Shown one piece after another: positions 12,940 through 25,345 of a stretch of 64,000 nucleotides of DNA. Source of the DNA: Cephalopachus bancanus. Taxonomy: Eukaryota; Chordata; Mammalia; Primates; Tarsiidae. Below the pieces are notes generated by a model. That model was not told the DNA's origin and did not search any database. It saw only the letters and a list, made by a program, of their open reading frames with translations. The DNA is taken from assembly GCA_027257055.1 (NCBI GenBank), contig JAPVLO010000179.1, positions 1,364,001-1,428,000 of the forward strand, in the 5' to 3' direction. How positions within the stretch are numbered: the first letter of the stretch is position 1; the number at the start of each line of letters is the position of its first letter. The translations under genes and the position numbers were made by a program.

Positions 12940-13085
12940 AAATCTATTATGTCCCTTTCTCAATATTTTCAGAAGTCCCATAAACTCCTGAAGTAGGGCT
13001 ACGGTTTAGTCATTTTTGTGTCTCACAACACTTAGAATGAAGCAGGCCATGAAGTACACACATATTTTTGAATGCATGCTATAAT
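12940..13085 (+). repeat. L2-like 3' end
   Basis: CCATAAACTCCTGAAGTAGGGCTACG, then TTTTTGTGTCTCACAACACTTAG and a terminal TTTTTGAATGCATG, follow the order of the L2 tail (gene-sized spacing about 130 bp). The identification is by resemblance only. Confidence 0.45.
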
Positions 13086-13435
13086 CCAGAAGCCATTTCT
13101 ATTTTATTTGGGGGGGTATATTACATACTCTATGTGCTAGTAGGAAGGAAGCATACATACTCAACGCTCTGCTTTGCTTTAGTAAAATTTAGTATTAAGT
13201 TTATTTTGTATCATTTCCACAATACCCAAGAGCCAAAAGAGGAGAAATCACCAAGAAAAAGGTTTTATGATAAGAGGATGCTGGTTAGATTTTACTTTAT
13301 CCTGGATAACACACAAATAACGGACCCTGAGGGAATCAAAAGCTGCACCTGTTTTCTCTGCTCCTTCCTGTATCTCTCACTTCCCCTTCCTCTTTCCCCC
13401 AATCTCACTAGTATATATGATGTGTGAGTGTATAT

Positions 13436-13505
13436 ATTGAGTTATTAATTCAACAAATATTTTTTGAGTGCCTAATAGGTGTCAGGCACTGCTCTGCTTT
13501 ACCTT
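13436..13505. repeat. L2-like fragment
   Basis: TTCAACAAATATTTTTTGAG, followed by GCCTAATAGGTGTCAGGCAC, matches the widespread mammalian word set around TTGAGTGCCTACTATGTGCCAGGCAC. Confidence 0.6.
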
Positions 13506-16464
13506 AAACAATACAATTTTTGACATTCCCTAATGAAACAAAATTTTGTTTTGCAATGTAAATACTGTCTAAATGAATACTGATGAAAAAATAATTTATT
13601 CCAACCAGCAGTTTTATGAAGAGTAGGTGAAAATTCGAGAATTAAATGATCATTTATGGGCCTCCATTTGGCCAGCTGGTATTGGTTATATTATACACTC
13701 TACTCCAGACATATTACTTTTTAACTGGCTACCATCGCCTCATTTTCAGATATATTAAAGGAAGAACTAAGTTGACTGGAGCAATTTCAAACCCCAAATG
13801 TCTTTTCATCCTTGCTCCACAAGACAAATTAGATTTGCAAGCATCCAGACCTCAAATCTATTTGCTCTTTAATAATTTAAGTGCTGAAAGGTCAAGCATC
13901 TCTTTTCTATTCCCCTTTATCAAAGTCCAAGCATTAATGAAAAATAGCTAGATCCTATCTGCTGCCCAATTGCCATAATTTGCTGTCTCCCTGATGGAAA
14001 TTAACACATTATTAGCACTCAGGTCAGTGGTACCTTGACAGAACTTTATAGCTGACATGTTTTTCATCTGTACAAGTAACATCATTTCACTAATGAATTT
14101 CACAAAATCTTTCCATCCATAATCGTAATGTCAAAACTAGCTTTGAAAATCACACCAAACGCTTTTTCTAAAAAGATTTTTTTAAAGCAGATTTGCAAGG
14201 ATGGAAAACTGATCAGAAGTTTTTAGCTTAGTGAGCTGAATTAACATTCTATTATCCTTTTAATGAGTTAATCGTGCTCTCTTTCTTTATTAAAGTTGCA
14301 TCATTCCTACTCCTGTTCTACGCTATTTTGGAATTCAAAGTAACATAAAATCTTCCTATTGTATATGTAATATTAAAGCGCAATCCATAGTAAAGATGAA
14401 TTTAACAAAAGTGTGACATCACCATACCAAAACTTTCCTATGGAATGAAATTTAACCTGAAGTTTAATTTATACCAGGTATTTCTACAACAAAACTCTAA
14501 GGCCTTTACAAGGAGAATGAGACATCTGCATTTATATAGAATAGCACATGAAGCAAAATCTAGAAAAGAACACCTCAACATCTTTCATCTACTTTTTTAA
14601 ACTTGAAAGTTCAAATGTGATAAAATGTTTTTAGTTTTTTTAACTTTGAGGTCTTGGAGAGGAAGCCTTATACAGATCTGAAATTGACTTAAATTTTTTT
14701 GTCCTAATTCATTTCAAGATTAAATCCTTAGTTATAAGTCTATTTCTCTTATCCATTTATCCTATTTCTTATCAGTATAAAATATTAGAGGGCTACCAAC
14801 TGGATAACAGAAGGTAGGGAGGCAAGGAGGAGAGGAGAGAGGATGAAAGTTATGATCCTTTCATTTTGCCTTTGTTAAGCCTTTAAAATAGGCGCTTCTG
14901 ATCATTTCAAAGACTTAGAATATTGTTCATTTCATGGTACCTAATAGAGACTTTTGGGTTGATTTCCAATTTTTTATATAAATCATTCATTCTATATGTA
15001 TAAGAAAGAATGGAGATTAGTACTGATATCTCTCTGAAGACTAATTTTTGGAGATGTAGGAGAAAATAAACATATTAATTACATGCAAAGCATGCAAGAT
15101 AAATATATAATAAGGTTTATTGTCACAAACTTCATTGAATTTATTTTCTTCCTTTTTAAAAGACATACTCTTTTGCTGAATCTGTCAGCATTATTGAAAT
15201 GACCCCCAATATACCAAAAAATCTGGTAAAATTGAACTAAGTTTTAAAAGTATGTCATCACTTTAGAATTAGGGGGGAAAAGTTTCAAATTCAATATCTG
15301 TCATCCTGCAAGGACTCCTTAGAGTCCTGCATGTAACCCTGAGAGCAGCTGATCTAACACAGTCCTGTTCACTACATTATAAAAGATAACCGGTAACTAG
15401 TTTTACACCAACAATGGGCAATGGGTAACACACAGCACGGCATAAATAGACCTGTAGGGTTGAGTATTCTGTTAACAACTTTAATTTCTCTTTGTCCTGC
15501 TCTGATCTAGATAAGCCTGGCCAGAAATTGCTGCGAAATATTTGCAGGGCCCACAGGCATTTTTTTATGTTCCCTCAGTCTTAACTCATAACAAGGAGCT
15601 TGCCTGGCATCTGTAAGTCACTACTGCTCTGTGTGTGTTTCTGCGCATATACACGAGCACAGAGTTCAATACCCTGCTGCTCTGCTAGTTAGTGATAAAA
15701 TCTGATATAATAAAATATTAATTACAGCTGAAAGGTTGGGTGAGAAATATGAATTCAATTACAGTCCCATATTGTGAACAAAGGGCAGGGTAAAAAAAAT
15801 CCTTTAGTTATGGAGGTTTGGGATAATAAAAAGAACAACTAGAACATTGAACTCAGGCTGAGAAGCTCTGTAAAAGGCCACCTGTCATTAATCTTCACAA
15901 TAGGCGCTACATTTTGAGTAAATTAGTCCTAGATGGAACATCTTTAAGAGCGATTTCTCCTTCTTTTAACAAGTGAAGACATTTTCCTTTGGATTTCCTA
16001 TTTCAGCTAAGTTTATCATAATTTAATCATCACAATTTCAAAACAAACACATGACCACAAAAATAATTCAAGGTCAGTTATTATTATGAAAGTATGTTCT
16101 CTTAAATACTACAAGTGACTTGAATAAAAATAGAAATAGAATACTATCATAGCCACACCAAATATCTTCATTCCTATATGTTTGTATTATATCCAATTCA
16201 GTCCCCCCAAATTTTAGTGCTGTGGGCCAGATGAGCTGGAATACAAATGTGACTATCAAAGAACAGGTGTATATGAGAGGCTATGGTGAACTCCACTGAT
16301 TGTGGAGTTGCCACCTAGAGGCAATTGGTTCCAGCTTTGCCCCTAAATCATCAACTGACTGCTAACGTCCTTCCAACTCTAATGTTGTATGACTCCCAGT
16401 ACAAGATCAGGCAAGTTGTGACATCCACAAATGAAAAGAAAATTATTTCATTCATGTTTCCTTC

Positions 16465-16580
16465 ATCTTTTCTTTCCACAATACTCATGATGTATTAGGC
16501 CTTGTGCTAGGCACTGGGGAAGAATAAAAAGAGGAATTAGGCACAGATTGCTCCTGTCCTTGAAAAGTCCAGTCTAAGGG
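16465..16580. repeat. L2-like fragment
   Basis: GTATTAGGCCTTGTGCTAGG and CACTGGGGAAGAATAAAAAG, then CCTGTCCTTGAAAAGTCCAG, follow the order of the same ancient repeat (size-of-pool words CACTGGGGATACA and CCTGCCCTCATGGAGCT). Confidence 0.55.
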
Positions 16581-17914
16581 TGTTAGAAATATGCCACCCA
16601 ACAAGAACTACCATGACGAGAATCTGATAAAGTAGTACAAAGTAACAGGACCATTGGGAGTGTCAATTTCTACAGCCAAATCTCTTATAGTATCTACTGC
16701 ATTTAGGGCATCTGACCTGAACCTCATGCCCAAACATTCTCACCTGCTGATAATATCCGAAGGCTGCTCCTGCAATGCCTGCAGTCACCAACATTCTCCT
16801 CATATTAAAAATAATACAACCACAACAAACAAGCCGATATCTTTCGATTCTCAATGTGGTCTCCATTCACTCCAGTCCCCTGTGAGAACCTTTCAGCAGC
16901 AGCACAGAAGTGGAAGGGAATAAGCTGGGTTCTATAGTCCCTCAGATATCTGCCCAAGTCTTGGAAGGCATGGCCAAAGAGTCCCCAGAGTTACCGCAAG
17001 AGTCATCTAAGGAGGCAGGATTTTCCCTGCTCAGTTCCCAAAACTACCCAGTTCCTGGCAGAACTACACTTCAGGGCATGAAAACCAGGGATGGTTGTCT
17101 CCATTCCTCGGGGTGCTCATACTGCCTGAGGTGAGAACCAAGAAGGAGCTGGTAGGGTGGGAAGGAAAGGCAGCCTGTGGACATGTAGAGTCTTGGTCTC
17201 TGTCCCTCTCTACCTCCCTCCAAGTCACTGTCAGGCAAATCTGGAACTATTCTAAGTCAATAATCATTCCTCAGGTTATACAAGGTATATTTCTCAATTT
17301 TAGTATTTCATTCGATATCCATTTTAATCCTCAAGGTGACATCAATATATTATATCAGTGTTTTGTTGTTTTTTGGGGTGGTGTTGGTAGCAAAATTTGG
17401 CACTGAGAGCCACTCTTGGCCTTCCCTGTCTACAGGCAGCCTCTGGACTCACCTTCCACATGGGAGGCCTGGGTCTGCCTCCCTGGAGCACCCTAGTGGG
17501 CCTGCCTTGCAGGCCCTGGTAATAAGACTGGAGGTCTATTCTAATGCATAGGATCCTTCAGAGGAGATTATGTGGAAGACAAGAAAATTTGAAAAGTAGG
17601 GAAGGGAAAACTATGTGGCATATTTTCATGCACAAAAGCAAGTCTGAAATGGAGTTTGAGGGAAAGTTAAATTAAGTTTCATTGTATAAATGCTCAAATA
17701 CATCTACTCTATTATTATTATCTTCCCCTGCCATTTTTAAAGCTTCTTTTCAAAGGTTCTTGAAGAACAAATTTAGTTTCCAAAATGAATTTTCAAAGAG
17801 ATGACTGACACTGTCATCCTAGAAGCAACATTAATAAAAATGATCTTTGTTTCCTGGCAGTAAAGGAATCCAGAGTATTAGTTTTTAATACAATAAAATT
17901 CACCTAAAAGCAGG

Positions 17915-17947
17915 CATGGGGTAGTGGTGATGGTGGTGGTGGTGGTA
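17915..17947. repeat. (GGT)n microsatellite
   Basis: GGTAGTGGTGATGGTGGTGG continuing in GGT units. Confidence 0.85.
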
Positions 17948-18461
17948 AGGGATTTAACACCTTCTGTTAACATACATTCTAGCAAGTCAGTAAGAGTAAA
18001 TAATAATAAAATCAAGCTACATAAAATAGGAATATAAAAGATGAAGTTTTACCACTGAGTGACATTTTGATCTTTGTGATTATGTGTACCTCAATGAAAA
18101 AAAGGAAAATTATTAGGTTGGAAGTCTGAGTTCCTTCCTTTAAACAGTCTAGTAATGGCTAGAACCTTTTCAAAAGGTTCAAGAACTGTGACAAAAGAGT
18201 ATTTAGCTCCAAAGTTTTAGGATGTTCCTGCAGTTTTCATTTCTTCAATAAATAAAAGAGAACAATTAAAAAGCTCATTATAAGCAACTCAAAAGAACTG
18301 CTATTTCATTTTTTGATTCTCTGGAGACTTAAAAATGGCAAAAGGAAAAAGAACATACATATCAACAACAAAAAGACTGATTAATTTGATTAAAACAATC
18401 CATTATGCTAAGACAATTTTATTTAATCTAAGTTCTTCTAGTTCTCAAAATTATATGGCTA

Positions 18462-18522
18462 GCAATCATGCTACTGTACTCCAGCCAGGGTGACACAGTG
18501 AGACCCCAGCTCAGAAAAAAAA
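18462..18522 (+). mobile_element. Very short 5'-truncated Alu (61 bp)
   Basis: Only the last part of an Alu right arm (CTGTACTCCAGCCAGGGTGA and AGACCCCAGCTC) plus an A tail. It is flanked by 15-bp duplications AAAATTATATGGCTA at 18447-18461 and 18523-18537. The duplications prove a genuine retroposition event rather than a leftover of a larger Alu. Confidence 0.9.
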
Positions 18523-18708
18523 AAAATTATATGGCTAAAGAGTCAGCAGGTTGTGATGGAGTTTGGCTTGACTCTCCCCAAAAAACTTAGCTTAAAATAA
18601 TAATGATGAAAACAACAATGCTGCTTCTAAGAATTAAACAATAAGGATAAGTCTCAAATAGTCCAGTGTTCATAATCTAGAAAAAAGGTGTAATATATTT
18701 TCTTAATA

Positions 18709-20179
18709 CAAGTATACCTAGCTTCATTGTGCTTCACAGACATTGTCGTGTTTACAAATTGAAGAACTGTGGCAACCCTGTATCAAGTCTATAAGTGCCA
18801 TTTTTTCTAACACCTCATTCCATGTCTCTGTGCCACATTTTGGTAATTCTCACAATATTTAAAACTTTTTCATTATTATATCTGTTATAGTGATCTGCAA
18901 TCAGTTATTTTACACTTTATTTTAGAGATAGGGTCTTGCTCTGTTGCCAAAGCTGGGGTGCAATGATGTGATTATAATTCACTGCAACCTTGAATTCCTG
19001 GGCTCAAGTGATCACCCTGCCTCAGTCTCCTGAGTAGGTGGGACTAAAGATGCAAGCCACCATGCCTGGCTATTTTTTGTTTTTAGACATAGAGTCTCAC
19101 TATGTTGTTCAGGCTGGTCTTGAACACCTGGACTCAAGCAATCTTCCTGCATCAGACTCCTGAAGCACTGTGATTTTAGGCATGAGCCACTGCGCCTGAC
19201 CTGTGATCCGTGATCTTTGATGTTATTATTATAATTGCAGGCAGGTACCATGAGCTGTGCCCATATAAGATAGTGAACTTTATGAAAAAATGTGTGTTCT
19301 GACTGCTCCACTCACCTGCTTTTCTCCCATCTTTTCCCCTGAGTCACAACAATATTGATATTGGGACGTTAATAGTCATACAATAGCCTCTAAGTGTTCA
19401 AGTAAAGGGAAGAGTTGTAGCTTTCTTGCTTGAAGTCAAAAGCTAGAAATGATTAAGCTTAGGGAGAAAGGCACCTCTAAAGCCAAGCTAGGCCTCTTGC
19501 TCCAAATAGTTAGCAAAAATGTGAATGCAAAGGACATGTTATTGAGGAAATTAAAAGTACCAGTCCAATAAACACACCAATGATTAGAGAGTAAAACAGT
19601 GTAATTGCTGATATGGAGAAAGTTTGAGTCCTCTGAATAGAAGACCAAACCAGTCACAATATGCCTTCAATTCAATGCCTCCTCCAGAGCGAGGACCTCT
19701 ACAAATAAAGATGTGGCAGTATTTGAGAGGATTGACTCCAATTTTGAAAGAAGTTCCTGGTTAAAATACTATCAAACAGCACTGTATGCTACAGAAAAGA
19801 AGCAGTCAATTGATGTTGTAAACTTCACTGTTTTCTTATTTTAAAGAAATTGCCAAGGCCATCCAACCTCCATTGACTACCACCCGACTCAGTCAGCAGC
19901 CATCTCCCTGGAGGTAAGACCCTTCACCAGCAAAAAGATGATACTCGCTGAGGGCTCAGATGATTGTTAGCATATTTTAGCAATCAAGTATTTCTTAAAT
20001 AAAATTAGGTGTGTACCCTGATTTCTTAGACATAATGCTATTACACACTACTGTACAGTGTAAACATCACTTCTACATACACCAGGAAACTGAAAAATTT
20101 GTGTGACTTGCTTTACTGTGATATTTGCTTTATTACAGCAATCTGGAAACGAACCCACAATATCTCTGAGGTATGTTTG
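18709..20179 (+). mobile_element. Tigger1-like DNA transposon, internally deleted, with nested Alu
   Basis: The left end CAAGTATACCTAGCTTC follows TA, and the right end CTCTGAGGTATGTTTG is its inverted counterpart. Between them lie recognisable Tigger1 words: TTTACAAATTGAAG with TGTGGCAACCCTG, TCAAAAGCTAGAAATGATTA, AGGATTGACTCCAATTTTG and GGCTCAGATGATTGTTAGCA. Most of the pogo-type transposase (DDE region) is missing between about 19700 and 19710. An Alu interrupts the left portion. TcMar-Tigger elements use a TA target, which is seen at 18707-18708; on the right the TA has mutated to TC. Confidence 0.9.
18908..19201 (-). mobile_element. Old AluJ-like element inside Tigger1
   Basis: Inverted Alu (GGGTCTTGCTCTGTTGCC at its 3' end, GCATGAGCCACTGCGCCTGA at its 5' end) splitting the Tigger1 text between GTGATCTGCAATCAG and GTGATCCGTGATCTTTGATG. 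It lacks the features of the window's younger Alu types and is diverged. Confidence 0.88.
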
Positions 20180-20469
20180 TCCTGGAAAAGACAATAGAGA
20201 AAAGACATTAATTTGTAAAAGAGTACATGTCTACAAAGGAAGGTATAACCACCATGGTTTCAAAGAATAAGCAGGAGAGATGTCTCCTGACTGAGGGCAG
20301 TGGGGAATGACATAATGAGCACAGCTTCAAGGAGTAGGCTGGGTGCACATGCCTTGCAGATGGATCTAAGTACAGGATTTAGTATTGCACAGAAAGTTCG
20401 TGATTTCGGAGTTGAGTCTGCTAACCTCCCTGAACCTCAGTTCCTTTAACTGTAAGGGGTAAGCAAGCT

Positions 20470-20900
20470 CTGGATGATGATAAGTCACTTCATACAGGAC
20501 CAAGCACGGGCCTGGCACATCACAGCTTCTCAATCCAGGGTAATCATTACTCCTCTATCACAAGTTGCTCAGAAGAACACAGCCAAGGTTCAGGAATATT
20601 ATACCATGACCCAGAAAATTTCCCAAAGCACTGGCAGAATGAAATGGGCTTCTATTTCACCGAAAAGTTGTTTCTATCATTGCAGACCAGAATAGTGTCC
20701 ACAATAAGAAAAATATTCCTATACCGAACAGATAACATCTGTGTTAGATGCTGTCCTGATTGCTTTGGTTATGTGTCATTAATTCTCCCGACTGCCCTTT
20801 GAGGTAGACTTTATTATTACCTTTGAGGACATTAAATCCTGGCAAATAAGAGGCAGGATTTAAACCTGGAATCATCAAACTTCATGCTGTGGTTGCATTT
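20470..20900. repeat. MIR-like relics
   Basis: GCCTGGCACATCACAG at about 20513 and, from about 20790, CTGCCCTTTGAGGTAGACTT with TATTATTACCTTTGAGGACA and GAGGCAGGATTTAAACCTGG. These are in the order of the MIR consensus (bulge of GAGGTAGG, TATTATCCCC, GGGATTCGAACCC). Confidence 0.55.
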
Positions 20901-21289
20901 CTTACGGTTCTTAACAATATTGCAACTTCATTCCCTGGAAAGAGCTGTAATCTGTAAATAATCTTATCATCAATGTCTTCTCTTATCTCTGGAGTGTATT
21001 AATGAAACAAGAGATCTTCCAAAACATGATGTTTTTACCAAATTACCAAATGAATGCACAATACTAAGGCCAAACACACATTTTCTTACATAAAAGTACT
21101 GTCAAATATGGATTACTGTTAGAACACACAGATCCTATTTAAGTGATGATCACAGCATACTGGCATAAAAGTTAAAGGGCAGTAATGATCAGAAATCTTA
21201 AGCATAATACTAAAAACAGAGAATAATGGGAATAAAGACTGAATAGCAAAAATGGTTGTGTAAGCAAATCACTTATAATATAGTTTTAC

Positions 21290-21500
21290 TCCCTTTTGCC
21301 ACTTCAGCTTGCAAAGAATTTTCACCTATATTAATCCTCATGACCATGACAAGAGACAGGCAGGGAGCATATCTGCTGCCAATTTTACAAATGAAGAAAC
21401 AGACTCAGATTTCATGGGGTGACTCCAGGTCACACAATTAGTAAATGACACAGCCTAGATACAAACCCAAGTCTTTTGAGTCCATGCCAAGTGTTCTCTC
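21290..21500 (+). repeat. MIR element
   Basis: AATTTTACAAATGAAGAAAC and AGACTCAGATTTC, GTCACACAATTAGTAAATGAC and ACAAACCCAAGTCTTTTGAG occur in consensus MIR order. Confidence 0.75.
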
Positions 21501-21682
21501 AACTTTTGATACCACCTTTCTAAAATAATGAAAAGTTTCCATCAGAGAGATTAGATGTCACTCACTCTAAGTGAAACTCCAGTCATTTAGAGACAACCCA
21601 GAGATGGCACCACTGAGCTCCTCGCAGCCTACCCAACCAAAAGCCTTTATGTTTGTTGGGAGGCAGAGTTCTGAAGCATCCA

Positions 21683-21722
21683 CCCAGAAAACAAAAACAA
21701 AAACAAAAACAAAAACAAAAAA
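21683..21722. repeat. (AAAAC)n microsatellite
   Basis: Six tandem AAAAC units. Confidence 0.9.
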
Positions 21723-21869
21723 TCATTAACTTTCCATTCAGAAGCCACATGAGTCCATTTACTTCCGTTATGTCCCTGGCCAGTAACTGATCTAACAGTT
21801 CTATTTTTGTCTCAGTAAAATTCTTTCAACAGTTCATTTATTTTTTAAAAACTCTCAAAATAAAAACAA

Positions 21870-22480
21870 ACAAAAAAACATTCATTGAGGACTGTGCCTG
21901 GCACAGAACCAGGATTGAAAATATAGACATAAAATCACAGAGGACAGTCCTTGCCTTGAAGGAGCTGGGAGCTAGCTCGGACAAGCAGTTGCCAGCTTTG
22001 GGGGAATCTAGGACTGTGTATGGCTAGGAAAGCTGCAAGGCACAAAAGGGCAAGAGGCCCTGGAGAAGGCTCTTCAAGGAGCAGACATCTGGGCTGTACC
22101 TTAGAGGACAGTATAAGCCAGCAAGTTAGGAAAAGAGGAAGAGAGAATTGGAGAGAGGGAGAGAGTAAACTGAGGGAAGGAGATGTGACAGAAGAGGGAA
22201 GAAAAAACAGAGATTGTATGGAAAATGCATCAAATGCAAAATAAACAAACCAACAGAATGTCATGGAGCCACCAGGGATATCCTCAGGACTGAGTGTGTG
22301 TTTACCTTGCTTCAAGCTGAAAGAAGGCCGCCTAGGAAATGACAAGAAGCCAGAGGCCTTCCCTATCAGACGAAGTCTGGATCCATGCTGAGGGCAATGG
22401 CGAGACAGGCTGGGTTATCAAGCAGGAAAGACCCTGCAGCCATAATGTGGGGTGGGGACTGGAGATCTGAGCAAGACAAA
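21870..22480 (+). repeat. L2-like ancient repeat
   Basis: TTCATTGAGGACTGTGCCTGG, then GACAGTCCTTGCCTTGAAGG and AGCTGGGAGC, and further on GGCTGTACCTTAGAGGACAG, follow the arrangement common in old L2-type copies (last amounts at 55080-55400 and 42000-42360 look similar). Its outer limits are uncertain. Confidence 0.45.
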
Positions 22481-22639
22481 GTAGGAACTAAGGCAGTTAT
22501 GTGAATGGAAAGTAAAGGAAAAAAGGGGGGAGTGTCATTACTGACTCCAGAGAAGACAAGTTTTCGAAGGAGTCAGCACAGGTGTGTAAGTTAATGTGAC
22601 CTTCTTGAAGAGATATAATTTGTAGCATGGTTTATTTGA

Positions 22640-23900
22640 AGTAATCTTTCTCCCTCTTTTTAAAAAGTTTTTGTAACAGGTTTTTATTTGAGATGTAATA
22701 ACTTACAATTCACATACAGTGCAATTCATCCATTTAAAGTGTACAGTTCCATAGTTCTTAGTATGCTCACCCAGTTGTGCAACTATCAACACAATCAATT
22801 TTAGAACGTTTTTATAATCCCAAAAGAAATCCTGTACACTTTAGTTATTACTCCCTAACTGAAAGACCCAAGAAACCAAGAAACTTAAAAAGCCATACTT
22901 GCTGTAAAAGTAGTGTTTAGTTCACTATATTTTCTATATTCCTACCTCATGTTCATTGTACTTTATGAAATCTTAGTACTTTAAATCCTACCTCAGACCC
23001 CATAGAATTAGGCATATGTCGGGTGCCGGGTAGTGACTGATTGTGTAGTTATATAATGTCTTAAGTAGTGTTTGTATTTAGAACTCTTGGGTTAAGCATT
23101 GTTAGTCCCAATTGCCATGCTGACTTCTGCTTTTACAACGGGATGTAAAGGTTAAAGCGATAAGCCCCTTTCAGACATTCCTTTGCAGCAGACTTGGAGA
23201 CGCTAGTAATCTGCCTGCTTGCTCAAGTTAATTTATACGCAGTGACTGTATGAACCTAACTTATCTGACATTCCACTCTGCCCGTTAAGTGGGTTTCTGT
23301 CAATCACGGGCAGTCAGGTTGAAGCCCACGAAAGGCACCTACCAATACCAAGTGTTCCCGTAACCATTAGGAGAAATTACCCAATCATGTAAAACCAAGT
23401 TTAAAGTTCTTTCCCCTCCCTCTGTAATGGTGTATAAAAACTGCTTGCCATACTGGATCGGGGCTCTCGTCCCTGAAGCCACAGCCGGCTTCGTTCGTGA
23501 GCCCAGACTCGAGCCTGAATAAAGACCCTTGTGTGTTTGCATCAGAGCTGGCTCTTTGGTGGTTTTTTGAATTTTGGGTTTAACACTAACATACTCTTTG
23601 CTTGCTATACGTAGAAGAACACTAATTCACATTCTTTGTCTATAGATTTGCTTCCTTTCAACATTAAAAATCATAACGTGGTTTTTTGTGACTGGGTTTT
23701 TTCACTTGGCATAATGTTTTTAAGGTTCACTCGCGTTGTAAAATGCATTGGTACTTTGTTCCTATTTATGGCTGAATAATATTCCATTGTATGGGTATAG
23801 GACATTTTTAATCCACTCATCTGTTGATGGACATTTGGGTGCCTCCACCTTTTGGCTTTTATAAATAATGGTGATGTAAATGTTCATGTACAAGTTGTTT
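22640..23900 (-). mobile_element. Old L1M 3' UTR, interrupted by a solo LTR
   Basis: Read on the minus strand this is the end of an old L1. Plus-strand words include ATTCATCCATTTAAAGTGTACAG, CCAGTTGTGCAACTATCAAC, then beyond the LTR TTTTTTCACTTGGCATAATG, GGCTGAATAATATTCCATTG and CTGTTGATGGACATTTGGGT. The ERV LTR at 22860-23585 splits it. Confidence 0.85.
22860..23585 (+). mobile_element. Solo LTR of a class I (gammaretrovirus-like) endogenous retrovirus
   Basis: The element begins TGAAAGACCCAAGAAACC, a start typical of gammaretroviral LTRs, and ends TTTAACA. A 5-bp duplication CTAAC is at 22855-22859 and 23586-23590. CCAAT lies at 23381, a TATA box (TATAAAA) at 23433-23439 and a polyadenylation signal AATAAA at 23518-23523, in the order U3-R-U5. 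There is no internal proviral sequence and no coding capacity, as expected after recombination between two LTRs. It is antisense to PTPRK. Confidence 0.9.
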
Positions 23901-24347
23901 GGACCTACGCTTTCACTTTTTATTTTTTCTCTCTTTGAAGTAATCTTTGTCAATTTCTCTTCTCACTGGGAAAAAACCTCATTTGATTCAAAGGTAAAGT
24001 TAGGGTGTTCTTTTACGCTTCTGCACTTTCTGGAGGGGTTATGGTATTTTGCTTTTATTTAGAGATGAAAATATGAATTAAAACTCTACTTGTTCCTGAT
24101 ATGTCTGACTAGTTAAACAGAGCTGTCAGGCCTTCTTATCTGTAAAAGTTTCCTATGAGAATTACTTCTGCTGGCAAGAAAAAGATAAGGTTCAATTCAA
24201 TAAATATTTACTACACTCTTAATTAGATTTGAGACATGGAATGATATTTAGAAACTAAATTATAAAAATCATTTTGCATTCCCTATTACATTATATACAT
24301 TTTATATAATATGCAGCCTAGGAAAATGCTCACTCTCAACATTAAAT

Positions 24348-24985
24348 ATGGTCATGAATCACTGAATAATGGAGATATGTTCTGAGACATGCCTTATTAG
24401 ATGATTTTGTCATTGTGTGAACATCCCAGAACGTACTTACACACACAAAGATGGTGTGGCCTATACTATGCCACTAGGCCAGTGGTCTCCAACCTTTCTG
24501 GCATCAGGGACTGATTTCGTGGAAGACAATTTTGCCACAAATGTGTTAGAGAGGGAGAGGGGATTATCAGGCATTAGATTCTCATAAGGGGCACACAGCC
24601 TAGATCCCTCACATGTGCAGTTCACAATAGGGTTTGTACCCCTATGAAAATCTAATGCCGCTGCTGATCTGACAGAAGACAAGAGTGGCCCTCCTGCTAT
24701 ACGGCCCAGTTCCCAATAGGCCACAGTTTGGTACTGGTCAGTGGTCTGGGGCTTGGGGACCTTTGCCCTAGCTTATATGGTATGGCCTATTGCACTCCTA
24801 GGCTATAAACCTGTAAAGCATATGACTATACTAAATGCTGCAGGAAACTGGAACACAATGATAAGTGTTTGTGTGGCTAAACATAGAAAAGAAACAGTAA
24901 AAATGTGGTATTATAGTCCTCTGGGACCACCACTGTATATGCAGTCTGTCCTTGACTGAAATGTTGGTAGGCCATACATGACTGT
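24348..24985 (+). mobile_element. MER2-like (TcMar-Tigger) MITE, interrupted by MER1
   Basis: GATATGTTCTGAGACATGCC and ATTTTGTCATTGTGTGAAC lie on the left. On the right, ATGGTATGGCCTATTGCACTCC, AATGTGGTATTATAGTCC and GGGACCACCACTGTATATGC, with a terminal CCATACATGACTG. The order and words match MER2 as I know it. The hAT element at 24480-24765 divides it. Confidence 0.82.
24480..24765 (+). mobile_element. MER1-like hAT-Charlie MITE inside MER2
   Basis: Begins CAGTGGTCTCCAACCTTTCTGG and ends GGGGACCTTTG, inverted relatives of each other. In between are GACTGATTTCGTGGAAGACA, GGCATTAGATTCTCATAAGG and TCTAATGCCGCTGCTGATCT. The flanks CACTAGGC and CCCTAGCT are an eroded 8-bp duplication as expected for hAT elements. 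Confidence 0.85.
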
Positions 24986-25139
24986 ATATAAATCTAATCA
25001 ATGCCCCTGAGTGATGGTTAGACCTCATGTATGTGTTTTACATTTTATTGACTAGGATGACAACTTTAATTCTTTTACTCTAGGTTTTTCTATACATTGC
25101 TCTTCTACTTTGTGAACCTACACCCACCTTCCTCCCTTG

Positions 25140-25345
25140 GCCACTTCCTAGTTCTCCTTTAGGTTTCAGTTTAAATATCAAACTCTTGGTAAGACATTCC
25201 TAATTCCCTTGTTGAGATTTCATCCTTCTGTCATAAACTCTTAGGGTACCCTGCACTCTTCCTGATAGCATTCATCACAAACCTAGTACAATGACCTAGT
25301 AAGTATTCAGTAGATATCTGGTGAATGAATAAAGAATAAATGAAT
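25140..25345 (+). repeat. L2-like 3' part
   Basis: AGGTTTCAGTTTAAATATCA, GTAAGACATTCCTAATTCC, GCATTCATCACAAACC and a final TGGTGAATGAATAAAGAATA follow L2 order. Confidence 0.65.

Noticed and set aside
16654..17551. Cluster of overlapping open frames of 70-100 codons on both strands
   Set aside because: The frames overlap in several phases on both strands, as expected by chance in GC-richer intron. None has a recognisable motif.
22860..23585. Possible retroviral genes beside the LTR
   Set aside because: Old L1M text flanks it on both sides with a 5-bp duplication, so it is a solo LTR without internal sequence.
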